Shown piece after piece: positions 1-6,972 of a stretch of DNA of 23,035 bases. The translations under genes and the position numbers were made by a program. The notes under the pieces are model-generated. The model ran no database searches. It was not told the origin of the DNA and worked only from the letters and a program-made list of their open reading frames with translations. The stretch comes from an uncultured bacterium (GTDB lineage: Bacteria; Verrucomicrobiota; Lentisphaeria; Victivallales; UBA1829), in the NCBI GenBank assembly GCA_900549415.1, contig URNX01000053.1, positions 1 through 23,035 on the forward strand, written 5' to 3'. Each line of letters begins with the position of its first letter. The first letter of the stretch is position 1.

Positions 1-98
1 TTTTTTTTTTTTTCTTTTTTGTTTTTTTTTTTCAAGCAGAAGACGGCATACGAGATTCCGAAACGTGACTGGAGTTCGGACGTGTGCTCTTCCGATCT
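1..98 (+). other. Illumina library adapter with T-rich leader (artefact)
   Basis: Positions 1-32 are almost pure T. Positions 33-56 read as the 24-nt P7 flow-cell primer (begins CAAGCAGAAGACGG, ends CGAGAT). Positions 57-64 are an 8-base index, TCCGAAAC, the reverse complement of GTTTCGGA, which I recall as TruSeq index 21. Positions 65-98 match the 34-nt read-2 adapter (ends CTCTTCCGATCT) with one mismatch, G instead of A at 78. Genomic sequence therefore begins at 99. Any ORF crossing this point is not real, and the biological sequence upstream of 99 is missing. Confidence 0.97.
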
Positions 99-106
99 GC
101 CGGAAA

Positions 107-143
107 GGAATGTCTGGACAAACAACTTGTTTTTCCACATTCC
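107..143 (+). other. Hairpin 1 of the candidate retron RNA (msr-like)
   Basis: Arms 107-113 (GGAATGT) and 137-143 (ACATTCC) are perfectly complementary. The stem continues with 116-118/134-136, a C-T mismatch, and AAAC (120-123) with GTTT (129-132), closing on the loop AACTT. That gives 14 base pairs with a CT bulge at 114-115. It starts only 8 bases after the adapter boundary. Confidence 0.75.
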
Positions 144-191
144 ACGCCCCTCGCCCGGACATCTACCCCGATCATTTGCGCCATTTCGCCA

Positions 192-255
192 TGGAATTTC
201 CTAGGCGGACCCGCCTTGCGCTGTGCGCAAGTTAAGTCCGCCGCCGTCAATTCCA
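192..255 (+). other. Hairpin 2 of the candidate retron RNA (msd-like)
   Basis: Three collinear 7-bp helices nest without conflict: 192-198 with 249-255, 204-210 with 236-242, and 215-221 with 225-231. The loops between them are 5/6 and 4/4 nt, and the terminal loop is 3 nt (TGT). The inner two helices are GC-rich. Long imperfect stems of this kind are typical of the reverse-transcribed part of retron RNAs. Confidence 0.8.
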
Positions 256-357
256 AGTCGCTCTGTCGCAAAACCTCGGAGTATCTGTTCCGTGCGCTAG
301 TCGCGAAATTTGTTTTCAGTGATAAGACTGCCGTCTCCGGATTTTTTAAAGGTATTT

Positions 358-1419
358 ATGGAACAGAACACTTTTACAATACAAAAAATGGCAGAAGATT
401 TAGGAATCAATGTAAAATTCCTTTATCTGTTGAGCAACCGCACACCGGAATTCTATAAGATCTACCGGATTCCGAAAAAGAACGGGAAGTTCCGCACAAT
501 CGAAGCCCCCTGCGCTATTCTGAAACGGATTCAGCAGTACATCCTCCGCTTTGTTCTTCCGGATAAAATTTCGCTGGGCGCCACCCGCTGCACAAAAGCG
601 CTCCAAAGCCTCCGGCGTCAGGATCCGGAAGCGGACGTCACCAGAAATGAAATCACCAGTTTAATGTCTGCGGCAACCGCATTTGAACCGGGGACTTCCA
701 TAAAGGACAATGCGGAAAACCATTGCGGCCGACCGGTCGTCATTGCACTCGACGTCAAGGATTTCTTTCCGTCTCTGAAATACAGTCGTGTTCTTGCTCT
801 TTTCCGAAGATATACGGAAACGGAAAATGCCGCGGTCATGCTTGCGAAACTCTGCACGCTGTACGGGCATCTTCCGCAAGGTGCGGTGACCAGTCCGCAC
901 ATCTCCAATCTCCTGCTGCATGATCTTGATTTCACCCTCAAGCTCTATGCGCTGGACCACAATCTCGAATTTACAAGATATGCGGATGACCTCACTTTTT
1001 CCGGCAATCCGGACAACGGGGAAATCTCCGGGCTGATTCAAACCTGCCGGCAGGAACTCCGGAAATCCGGACTGCGGCTGAACAACGATAAAATCAAAAT
1101 TATGCGCAAGGGCATGAGACAGGAAGTAACCGGAATCGTCGTCAATGCAAAAATGAACGCCCCGCGCGAAGACCGCCGGCGGCTGCGTCAGCAGATGTAT
1201 TACCTCAACAAGCACTGGGAACATGAATGGCGGAAGCTTGATGAGCATTCCCTGAACGTCCTGCTCGGCAAAACAAATTTCATTTGGGATCTGGATCGGG
1301 GAAACCCGGAAATCGCCGAATACCGGAGACAATTGCTGGAAATCAAACGGTCATTCCAGAGAGAGGCAAAAAAGACAACCTGTTCTGCACCGCAAGACAG
1401 TGCAGAACAGGCGAATTGA
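358..1419 (+). CDS. Retron-type reverse transcriptase
   Basis: The 353-residue protein is an RNA-directed DNA polymerase of the retron group, which primes cDNA synthesis from a 2'-OH in its own ncRNA and usually acts in antiphage defence. Visible blocks are an RT1 region around residues 36-66, RT2 around 105-117, retron region X NAENH at 118-122 (NAxxH), catalytic DVKDFF at 132-137, QGAVTSP at 174-180, catalytic YADD at 208-211, and VTG at 257-259, the region-Y triplet. QGAVTSP is not the SQ form of diversity-generating retroelements. About 25-30 residues (roughly 72-104) between RT1 and RT2 appear extra compared with the Ec86 enzyme as I remember it. I chose ATG 358 because AAAGG lies 5 bases upstream; an ATG at 310 in frame has no such site. 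No partner effector gene is visible. The stop is 3 bases from the convergent gene's stop. Confidence 0.93.
   Translation: MEQNTFTIQKMAEDLGINVKFLYLLSNRTPEFYKIYRIPKKNGKFRTIEAPCAILKRIQQYILRFVLPDKISLGATRCTKALQSLRRQDPEADVTRNEITSLMSAATAFEPGTSIKDNAENHCGRPVVIALDVKDFFPSLKYSRVLALFRRYTETENAAVMLAKLCTLYGHLPQGAVTSPHISNLLLHDLDFTLKLYALDHNLEFTRYADDLTFSGNPDNGEISGLIQTCRQELRKSGLRLNNDKIKIMRKGMRQEVTGIVVNAKMNAPREDRRRLRQQMYYLNKHWEHEWRKLDEHSLNVLLGKTNFIWDLDRGNPEIAEYRRQLLEIKRSFQREAKKTTCSAPQDSAEQAN
1369..1411 (-). terminator. Rho-independent terminator for leftward transcription, inside the RT gene
   Basis: Arms 1379-1390 and 1400-1411 (CCTGTTCTGCAC / GTGCAGAACAGG) form a perfect 12-bp stem with a 9-nt loop. Read on the minus strand, the stem is followed by TTGTCTTTTTT, a good U-tract, so it should end leftward transcripts from the phage-like genes. 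It lies within the last 14 codons of the RT gene. On the plus strand the following bases are AATTGAAATTT, a poor tract. Confidence 0.8.
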
Positions 1420-1422
1420 AAT

Positions 1423-1701
1423 TTACTCCGCGCTCCATTCGCATTCGGCGAGCTTCGTTTTCACCGAATCCGGAACATTCGCAAGGAACGAAACGAAAAC
1501 GGGATCATCGCCGGCCAGATAATTCGCGGCGAAAAACTGGTCGGCATATCCGCCCGACTCCAGCTGTTCCCGGTACACAGGCCACTCGTCACCGAGCGCG
1601 CGGATGATTTTGAGAGTGCTGTACTTTTTCACCGCCGGACGCGCACCGGCTTTCCGGACGGCTTCCATTGCAGCAAACGTTTCACGGTCAATAATGTTCA
1701 T
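1423..1701 (-). CDS. Small protein of unknown function next to a phage tail gene
   Basis: This 92-residue protein matches no family I recognise. It is predicted soluble and mostly helical, with no signal peptide, membrane segment or obvious metal site. Charged residues are spread throughout, and the segment EQLESGGYADQFFAANYLAG is its most distinctive part. The ATG at 1701 follows AAAGGAG (spacing 6). That site overlaps the stop codon of the tail-like gene, so the two genes form one transcription unit. Position directly after a tail-fibre-like gene suggests a phage accessory or tail-assembly protein, but that is inference from context only. Confidence 0.75.
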   Translation of the reverse strand: MNIIDRETFAAMEAVRKAGARPAVKKYSTLKIIRALGDEWPVYREQLESGGYADQFFAANYLAGDDPVFVSFLANVPDSVKTKLAECEWSAE

Positions 1702-1716
1702 TTTCCACTCCTTTCT

Positions 1717-3441
1717 TCAGGCGATAATGCATGCGGGCGAGATCCCAGGGGCGGGATTTCCGGAATAGGTGTAGCGCGAAAGCGGAACCACCCGGTTGCG
1801 GAAGACGTCCTGTTCATACGCGGAACGCAGCCACTGGAGCTCCGTTCCGGAACCGTTCAGCATCGTTTTGACAGGACTCCCGCCGTCCGCGTAAAACGAA
1901 AGCTGCACGTTTTCCGCAACGCCGTTCGCCGGCGAACCGTCGATCTGCGAGGCGGAGAGAAGCCAGAATTTCGCGTTCGTCAGCTCATAACCGCCGCCGT
2001 CCTGAGGAACCAGAGCGGTTGTGATCCGCGCGGGCTGAACCACAGAGAGAAACTCCGGATCAAGATAACGACAGAAACCGTTTCTGCTCAGATATGCATT
2101 CGGGCATTTGTCCCAGATGTTCTGTTTTGCAAACCAGCCGAACGCCGCGCCGTCCGAATTCAGCCACTGGAGGAGATTCGACTGCGAAAAGCGGCTGCTG
2201 CCCATCGACTCGCGGTTCACGATGTTCTTCTCGAACCACTTCGCAGCGGGAACCGCATCTCCGATCTCATAATCCGTTCCGGCGGAAAGAGCGCGGTAGG
2301 CGGAACCGCTGAATTCATAATAGGTCTTTCCCGGTCGCGCCGCGGCATCTTCTGTGAGGGCGTACTCGTTTTCCGCGCAGTCCATCGGGGCGGAAATCAG
2401 ACAGTCGGTCATCTCCAGACACATCGTGTGGGTCAGTGCCTCATCCGCGGCGGGAACCTGATCATAGCCGGCGACACGGAACAGCAGACCGGAACCGTCG
2501 CTGTGCGAATACTCCCCATGCGGAACCTCGAACACCGTTCCAACCGGCCAGATACGGGGAGCGGCGCCCGCGCGGACCATGCTCTGAACCAAATTCCACG
2601 AATACGCCGTTGCTCCGGGGAAACAGTTGGCGGCAAGATCATTCCATGCTCCATTCTCCGTCTCCGAAAACAGTTTGTAGCAATAGACGCTTCCCGCTTC
2701 CAGTGCGGAATCGTGAAAACCGCTGCGGAATGCGTTTTTCGTTCCATCCTCCCGGACCGTCCGCGCAACACAGACGCCGTCGAACACGCTTGAGGGATAC
2801 TTGTTGAGTTTGCGGATCAGAACCGTCTGCTTCCAGCGGGCAAGCTCGGCTCCGTTGACGACGACGTCGTCGGGATCGGTCCAGGAGAGAATGCAGCCGG
2901 TCTCCCCGTATTGAATGCCGAGTCCGCCGCAAGGACCGAGACGGACGGTCAGGTTCTCGCGGATCATCGCATCGACCTGCGGTTTGGTGTAGTAGTAATC
3001 CTTCTCCGGAGCCGTTGGAGCGTTTTCATCGGTGTAAAGACGAGGCAGGAGAGCGATATTCTCCTCCTGCAAAAACATCACGCCTTCCGCACTGCCGTTG
3101 ACGGTACGGATGATTTCCAGCGAACAGACGGCCGGGCCATGACGGACGACACGCTCAAATTTGCGGGAGGAACAGGAAACGGAGAAACGGGCTATTCCGG
3201 CTGCGGCATCCACAATATGGACCGAATTGTCCGCAGGGTGGGAAATCATCGGGAAACGGTGATCAAAATCATCGTCAAGCGCGATTTGCAGAGTGCAGCC
3301 GCTCAGATCAAACGGGGAACCATCCGGATTCCGGAAACAGATTTCAAACTCCGCCGTTTCCGAATGACGGAACGAGGGGCGGAATGCCGCGCTGTTTTCG
3401 TACGCGGAAAAACGTTTTTTGCCAATGTCTGCGTAAAACAT
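1717..3441 (-). CDS. Phage tail-fibre-like protein with DUF6273-like C-terminus
   Basis: The 574-residue protein looks modular. Residues 1 to about 140 form a beta-rich domain resembling the N-terminus of phage baseplate upper or tail proteins (SAAFRPSFRHSETAEFEICF). Around residue 147 a YYYTKPQVDAMI segment resembles the YTKxEVD linker common in phage tail fibres. The middle (about 165-270) could be a fibronectin-like sandwich. The C-terminal ~230 residues resemble DUF6273: LLQWLNSDG, FWLLSASQIDGS, WLRSAYEQD and a final GISPACIIA. That domain is often found in phage or surface proteins with a C-type-lectin-like fold, so host-receptor binding is the likely role. No signal peptide is seen. The start has a strong AGGAGG site only 4 bases upstream, buried in a perfect hairpin. 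No other structural phage gene is in the window, so this is a remnant or the edge of a prophage. Confidence 0.65.
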   Translation of the reverse strand: MFYADIGKKRFSAYENSAAFRPSFRHSETAEFEICFRNPDGSPFDLSGCTLQIALDDDFDHRFPMISHPADNSVHIVDAAAGIARFSVSCSSRKFERVVRHGPAVCSLEIIRTVNGSAEGVMFLQEENIALLPRLYTDENAPTAPEKDYYYTKPQVDAMIRENLTVRLGPCGGLGIQYGETGCILSWTDPDDVVVNGAELARWKQTVLIRKLNKYPSSVFDGVCVARTVREDGTKNAFRSGFHDSALEAGSVYCYKLFSETENGAWNDLAANCFPGATAYSWNLVQSMVRAGAAPRIWPVGTVFEVPHGEYSHSDGSGLLFRVAGYDQVPAADEALTHTMCLEMTDCLISAPMDCAENEYALTEDAAARPGKTYYEFSGSAYRALSAGTDYEIGDAVPAAKWFEKNIVNRESMGSSRFSQSNLLQWLNSDGAAFGWFAKQNIWDKCPNAYLSRNGFCRYLDPEFLSVVQPARITTALVPQDGGGYELTNAKFWLLSASQIDGSPANGVAENVQLSFYADGGSPVKTMLNGSGTELQWLRSAYEQDVFRNRVVPLSRYTYSGNPAPGISPACIIA

Positions 3442-3445
3442 AAAA

Positions 3446-3492
3446 CCTCCTGTCGGTTGTCTGCCCGTGCAGAGGTGTCAACCGACAGGAGG
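3446..3492 (-). terminator. Perfect 14-bp hairpin: terminator and/or RBS-masking stem
   Basis: Arms 3446-3459 (CCTCCTGTCGGTTG) and 3479-3492 (CAACCGACAGGAGG) are exact reverse complements with a 19-nt loop. On the minus strand the structure lies 8 bases after the stop of the 2-hydroxyacid dehydrogenase gene and is followed by TTTTATGTTTT, a weak U-tract, so it can act as terminator of the catabolic operon. Its 3' arm contains the AGGAGG ribosome binding site of the tail-like gene, so readthrough RNA would fold with that site masked. Confidence 0.75.
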
Positions 3493-3500
3493 AAGGAGAC

Positions 3501-4466
3501 TCAATGGGTCATGAGAATCTCTTCGGTGACTTCGTTCTCGAGCGGCTTGCCGTCGGCGAAGCGCACGAAGTCGGAGATTGCGTAATCCGCCATGCGGTGA
3601 ACTTCATCGTTCAGCGATCCGGCGATATGCGAAGTAAGATGAATGTTCGGAAGCGTATAAAGCTCCGATCCGTTCTCCGGGGGTTCGGGACAGGTGACGT
3701 CGAGCAGAGCGGTGAGATCCGGACGGTTCTTCATAACCTCGCAGAGACCCGCTTCATCAACCTGCGCACCGCGTCCGGTGTTGATGAACGTTGCTCCTTC
3801 GCGCATGGAGGCGAACATCTCCTTCGAGAGAACATGTTTGTTGTCCTCGCGGTTCGGAAGGTGGTTGCTGACCACATACGCCGTGCGGAACGCCTCTTCC
3901 AGTGAAACCGTGCGGCGTTCGGGACGCGACGGGATGACAATGACGTTCAGATTGTACGCCTTGAGCATCTCCTGCACGCGGGCGGAGATTGCGCCGGCGC
4001 CGATCAGGGCAACCGTTTCCCCGTAGATGCCGGGACCGCGGCGCGCGGAACGCCAGCCCTCGAAGCTCTTGCATTCCGCCGTATTCGTGAAATAATTTTT
4101 CAGAGAAAGAATAATCTGCGCAACCACGACTTCCGCGACGGGGATTGCGTTTGCCTTCCATGCGCTCGAAAGTTTGACTTTGTGCGCAAGGAGCGGACGC
4201 GCAAACGCATCCGTTGCACCCGCTGCGTAAAAGACGGCTTTCAGGTTCGGCATTTTTGCGAACTGCTCTTCCGTAAAGTTCATCATTCCCCAGGTGGAGA
4301 AAATAACTTCCAGCTCCGAAAGATCCGTGGAATCGAAGTTTTCCGCCGTGAGAACGCCGGGGATGAGATCGGTCAGTTCCGCAATGCGCTTCTGCTGTTC
4401 CGCGGAATAAACGTAATCAATCTGTTTCGGGTTGTTGCTCAGGAAAATGGATTTGAAACGCTTCAT
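3501..4466 (-). CDS. D-isomer-specific 2-hydroxyacid dehydrogenase family protein
   Basis: This 321-residue NAD(P)-dependent oxidoreductase would interconvert a 2-hydroxy acid and a 2-oxo acid in the cytoplasm. The nucleotide-binding motif VALIGAGAIS is at residues 152-161. The catalytic triad of the family is present: Arg232 in NTGRGAQVDE, Glu261 in DVTCPEPP and His280 in TSHIAGS. Spacing (29 and 19 residues) and length fit the family. The third glycine of the usual GxGxxG is replaced (GAGAIS). The ATG at 4466 follows AAAGGAAA, with only 3 bases between it and the stop of the ThuA-like gene. It is the last gene of the seven-gene operon. The substrate cannot be deduced; a sugar-acid or keto-acid step downstream of the lyase would fit. 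Confidence 0.9.
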   Translation of the reverse strand: MKRFKSIFLSNNPKQIDYVYSAEQQKRIAELTDLIPGVLTAENFDSTDLSELEVIFSTWGMMNFTEEQFAKMPNLKAVFYAAGATDAFARPLLAHKVKLSSAWKANAIPVAEVVVAQIILSLKNYFTNTAECKSFEGWRSARRGPGIYGETVALIGAGAISARVQEMLKAYNLNVIVIPSRPERRTVSLEEAFRTAYVVSNHLPNREDNKHVLSKEMFASMREGATFINTGRGAQVDEAGLCEVMKNRPDLTALLDVTCPEPPENGSELYTLPNIHLTSHIAGSLNDEVHRMADYAISDFVRFADGKPLENEVTEEILMTH

Positions 4467-4469
4467 GGG

Positions 4470-5135
4470 TCAATTTCCTTTCAGTAAATAGTTCATCAGA
4501 ACCGCAACGGTGCGGATCAGATCGGGATTGGAGGTGACGGCGGGGGCATGACCGGGGAGGAATCCGATGAACTTTCCGCCCCAGGGAGTCAGCGTCTCCG
4601 TGCACTGCGGGAAAACGCCTTCTTCAATCATCGTATCCATCAGAACCATTGAGGGACAGACCTGTTCGAGTTCGGTATAGATTTCATCCGCGGGGAGATC
4701 GAACGTGGCAAGCTGCTTCATCAGAGGATGACGCGTCTTGGCAAGACGGAGCGAATAAGGCTTCGTCGGGTGCGTGGACGCGGGAACGCCGTCGGGGTCG
4801 TTTCCGCGGACCCAGCGGTATCCGACGATTTTCCGCCACCAGTCCCACTCCCAGAAAGCGGCGCTGGAACCGTGAAGCAGCAGAGCGTTTCCCCCGCGTT
4901 CGCAATAGGAGCGAACCGCGCGTTCCGCGCCCTCGCCCGGATGCGGCAGCTTGCATGTGGTTCCGATCATGTTCAGAACCAGCAGATCGCAGTCTGCAAG
5001 CCAGTCGCCGGATTCAAGAAGAGTCCAGTCGTTTTCCACGAAACGGATGTTTCCTTTGAGTTTCTCCGGCAGATTTTCAAAAATCACCTTGCCGGGATGA
5101 ACGCCGTAATGGTCGTCTGCAAAGAAATAAATCAT
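4470..5135 (-). CDS. ThuA-like domain protein
   Basis: The 221-residue protein has the class I glutamine-amidotransferase-like fold of the ThuA (trehalose utilisation) family. Supporting segments are the N-terminal YFFADDHYGVHPGK strand and loop, GGNALLLHGSSAAFWEWDWW (about 82-101), a HPL motif following SLRLAKTR (about 136-138), DEIYTEL (about 150-156) and WGGKFIGFLPGH near the end. There is no signal peptide, so it is cytoplasmic. ThuA-like proteins accompany sugar-modifying redox enzymes, but their chemistry is poorly known. The gene overlaps the lyase gene upstream by 4 bases (ATGA), indicating translational coupling. Confidence 0.85.
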   Translation of the reverse strand: MIYFFADDHYGVHPGKVIFENLPEKLKGNIRFVENDWTLLESGDWLADCDLLVLNMIGTTCKLPHPGEGAERAVRSYCERGGNALLLHGSSAAFWEWDWWRKIVGYRWVRGNDPDGVPASTHPTKPYSLRLAKTRHPLMKQLATFDLPADEIYTELEQVCPSMVLMDTMIEEGVFPQCTETLTPWGGKFIGFLPGHAPAVTSNPDLIRTVAVLMNYLLKGN

Positions 5136-6964
5136 TTTGCTTCTCCTGTCGTAAAGATCATCTTGTAGTGAGTGTTTGCCGTCTTCAGCACGATGCGGGT
5201 CAGCGGGGAGGACCAGGCGCGCTTCCGGCTGCGGTCATGCAGCAGATCCGGCAGCGCCTCCGTTCCGGAGAATTCAATGCCGTCAAGCGTCAGCAGCGTA
5301 TCGCCGAGACGGATTGCGCTGCCCTCGACAACCGGAGTTTCCGCCGTGATAAGGTTGATATATGTCGTGCGCGGAGCGGCAAGCTCAAACGAATCTTCAA
5401 TGACAACCTTGTTCTCCGAATAGAGCATCACACGCTTCAGAGAACGGACACCGGCTTCGGCTGGATAGACTTTGGAGAGATCGCAGACCAGGCGCGTTCC
5501 CTCCGGCGCAACCTCCGGGTCGCCGAGAACCGCCCGTTCCGTGCCTTCCGGCTGTTCATATTCATCGAAAACCGGCGCATTGTGTCCGCTTCCACGCGTA
5601 TACCAGATGGTGTAGCGGAGCGGCGAAAAATTGAGTTTGGTGTAAAGTCCGCTTCCGGCGTCGACGATGACCGGCTTCGTGCCGTTGTAAAGCGTGAAAT
5701 GACCGAGATCGTTGTGGTTGTGCGGCTCCTTGTTGTATCCGCCTTTCAGCGTCGCGGAGAAGTGCGCGGAACGCAGAACGGAGAGACGGTCATGGAACGT
5801 GGAGACCGCAGGCAGCTTCACAGGTTCCGTCGAGAACTCCGCGGGAGCATCGAAGAGCAGAGCGAGCGTTTCACACAGCTCGTCGCCGCACCAGGACTGG
5901 ATATGCAGAACCTGGTTGCGTCCGTAATCCAGAAGCGCAGGAGAGTGGAAGCGTTCGCCGCAAGGGAGCATAAGCGAGAGGAGCGGAAGCTGATGCGGCT
6001 GCGAATCGCCGAACGAAACCTGGTCGTTTCCGATGCGGAGCTTTGTGATGAACTCAAAAATCGCACGGGTTTTCGGCTCCGCGTAATACTTGTCCATACA
6101 ACCGGGAAGCATCTTATCCATGACGTCGGTAAGCTTGAAGAGCATTCCGCCCGCCTTGCTGTAGTAGGAAGGACCTTCCGCACAGTAGCCGTCATCGGCG
6201 TAGTGATACGCGAAGCGGGAGACCGGCTGGAGATACGCATGGAAACAGTCCGAAAGTTTCTGCGGATTGTTTTCCAGGCAGACCGCCGCGAAGAGGAGAT
6301 TGTAACTGCACCACGGCGTCCAGTTTCCCGGAACTTCCGAATGGAACCAGAACTGCATCCACGAAATCGCGGGATCCAGCGCTTTGCGGACCGTGCGTTC
6401 AAGCGTTTCCGTGCGGATGCGCTCGACAAGCCCCGGACAGACCTCTTCGAAAACATCGCCGAGCAGATTCACCGTTGCGCCAAGCTGAGCTGCAGTCTCC
6501 GATGCGAAAAGATCGGACTGGCAGCGCAGGGGATTCGGAAACGCGCCGTTCCAGCGCGCATGGGCAGGCATGCACCACGACTGCTCTTCCAGAATCGCAA
6601 ACAGGTAATCCAGCACCGGCATCAGCCAGCGGTCGCGGTTCCCGGTCAGACAGAGCGCAAGAACAAGCGTTCCGAGATGATTGCGGCGGTCAAAATACGG
6701 AGCCTCGAAGTTGATGCGGTTGCCGTTGATTCCGTACTCACAGTAAGAGGAATAAAGCAGAACCGGAGGCGGAACGGTTCGGAGCTGTTCCGCCTCATCC
6801 AGCAGTTCCCGGATGACGGTACGCTTTGAAGGCTGAGTCTTCAGCGCCTCCCACGCGGCGCGATCCGAAAACGGCGGAAAAAGCTGACGGTTGATCCTGC
6901 CTGCCTCAATCTTCTGAAAAAAATCCTGCGGCAGAAATGAAATCAGATAATCGTTGGGATTCAT
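5132..6964 (-). CDS. Heparinase II/III-like polysaccharide lyase, cytoplasmic
   Basis: The 610-residue protein has the two-part layout of heparinase II/III-type lyases: an alpha/alpha toroid (about 30-385) and a C-terminal antiparallel beta-sandwich. These enzymes cleave uronic-acid glycosides by beta-elimination. Landmarks are GNWTPWCSYN (213-222), DGYCAEGPSYYSKAGG (258-273, with a likely catalytic tyrosine), HNHNDLGHF (415-423), VDAGSG (434-439) and GSGHNAP (458-464). The histidine-rich segment matches the metal and catalytic part of the family. There is no signal peptide: the N-terminus MNPNDYLISFLPQDFF is polar. It therefore probably acts on imported oligosaccharides. The ATG at 6964 follows GAGGTGA, which overlaps the stop of the ene-reductase gene. 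Exact polysaccharide-lyase family and substrate are not determinable by eye. Confidence 0.88.
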   Translation of the reverse strand: MNPNDYLISFLPQDFFQKIEAGRINRQLFPPFSDRAAWEALKTQPSKRTVIRELLDEAEQLRTVPPPVLLYSSYCEYGINGNRINFEAPYFDRRNHLGTLVLALCLTGNRDRWLMPVLDYLFAILEEQSWCMPAHARWNGAFPNPLRCQSDLFASETAAQLGATVNLLGDVFEEVCPGLVERIRTETLERTVRKALDPAISWMQFWFHSEVPGNWTPWCSYNLLFAAVCLENNPQKLSDCFHAYLQPVSRFAYHYADDGYCAEGPSYYSKAGGMLFKLTDVMDKMLPGCMDKYYAEPKTRAIFEFITKLRIGNDQVSFGDSQPHQLPLLSLMLPCGERFHSPALLDYGRNQVLHIQSWCGDELCETLALLFDAPAEFSTEPVKLPAVSTFHDRLSVLRSAHFSATLKGGYNKEPHNHNDLGHFTLYNGTKPVIVDAGSGLYTKLNFSPLRYTIWYTRGSGHNAPVFDEYEQPEGTERAVLGDPEVAPEGTRLVCDLSKVYPAEAGVRSLKRVMLYSENKVVIEDSFELAAPRTTYINLITAETPVVEGSAIRLGDTLLTLDGIEFSGTEALPDLLHDRSRKRAWSSPLTRIVLKTANTHYKMIFTTGEAK

Positions 6965-6972
6965 GATTCACC

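Larger units (their letters stand above)
99..347 (+). ncRNA. Candidate retron msr-msd RNA (5' end truncated)
   Basis: This stretch precedes the retron-type RT on the same strand, where retron ncRNAs usually lie. Two strong structures are visible. Hairpin 1 (107-143) pairs GGAATGT with ACATTCC (7 bp), then GGA/TCC and AAAC/GTTT, with a 2-nt bulge, one mismatch and a 5-nt loop. It is msr-like. Hairpin 2 (192-255) stacks three 7-bp helices: TGGAATT/AATTCCA, GGCGGAC/GTCCGCC and CTTGCGC/GCGCAAG. These are separated by internal loops and capped by a TGT loop, giving 21 bp in 64 nt, like the long msd stem. An outer 7-bp pairing, ATTTCGC (183-189) with GCGAAAT (303-309), could close the msd region. 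I could not identify a convincing a1/a2 repeat or the branching G. Both belong near the 5' end, where the contig begins with adapter. The structure is seen directly; the assignment as msr-msd is inferred from it and from position. Confidence 0.55.

Noticed and set aside
100..340. a1/a2 repeat made of CCGGA (100-104) and TCCGG (336-340)
   Set aside because: Only 5 bp, from a semi-palindromic word that is common in this GC-rich sequence. CGGAA/TTCCG (101-105 / 288-292) is equally good. The real a1 is probably missing beyond the contig end.
19..458. ORFs at 19-204 and 84-458, and a leftward one at 32-271
   Set aside because: They cross or start in the adapter sequence, and the third also covers the RNA hairpins. 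None has a recognisable protein family.
310..3441. Diversity-generating retroelement (RT plus lectin-like variable protein)
   Set aside because: The RT has QGAVTSP instead of the DGR-type SQ motif, and carries retron NAxxH and VTG. No template copy of the last ~130 bases of the tail-like gene was found around the RT.
5168..6829. Long rightward ORF (553 codons) opposite the lyase gene
   Set aside because: It is antisense to a well-supported lyase with conserved motifs; the translation is Arg-rich and featureless. It is a by-product of codon bias.
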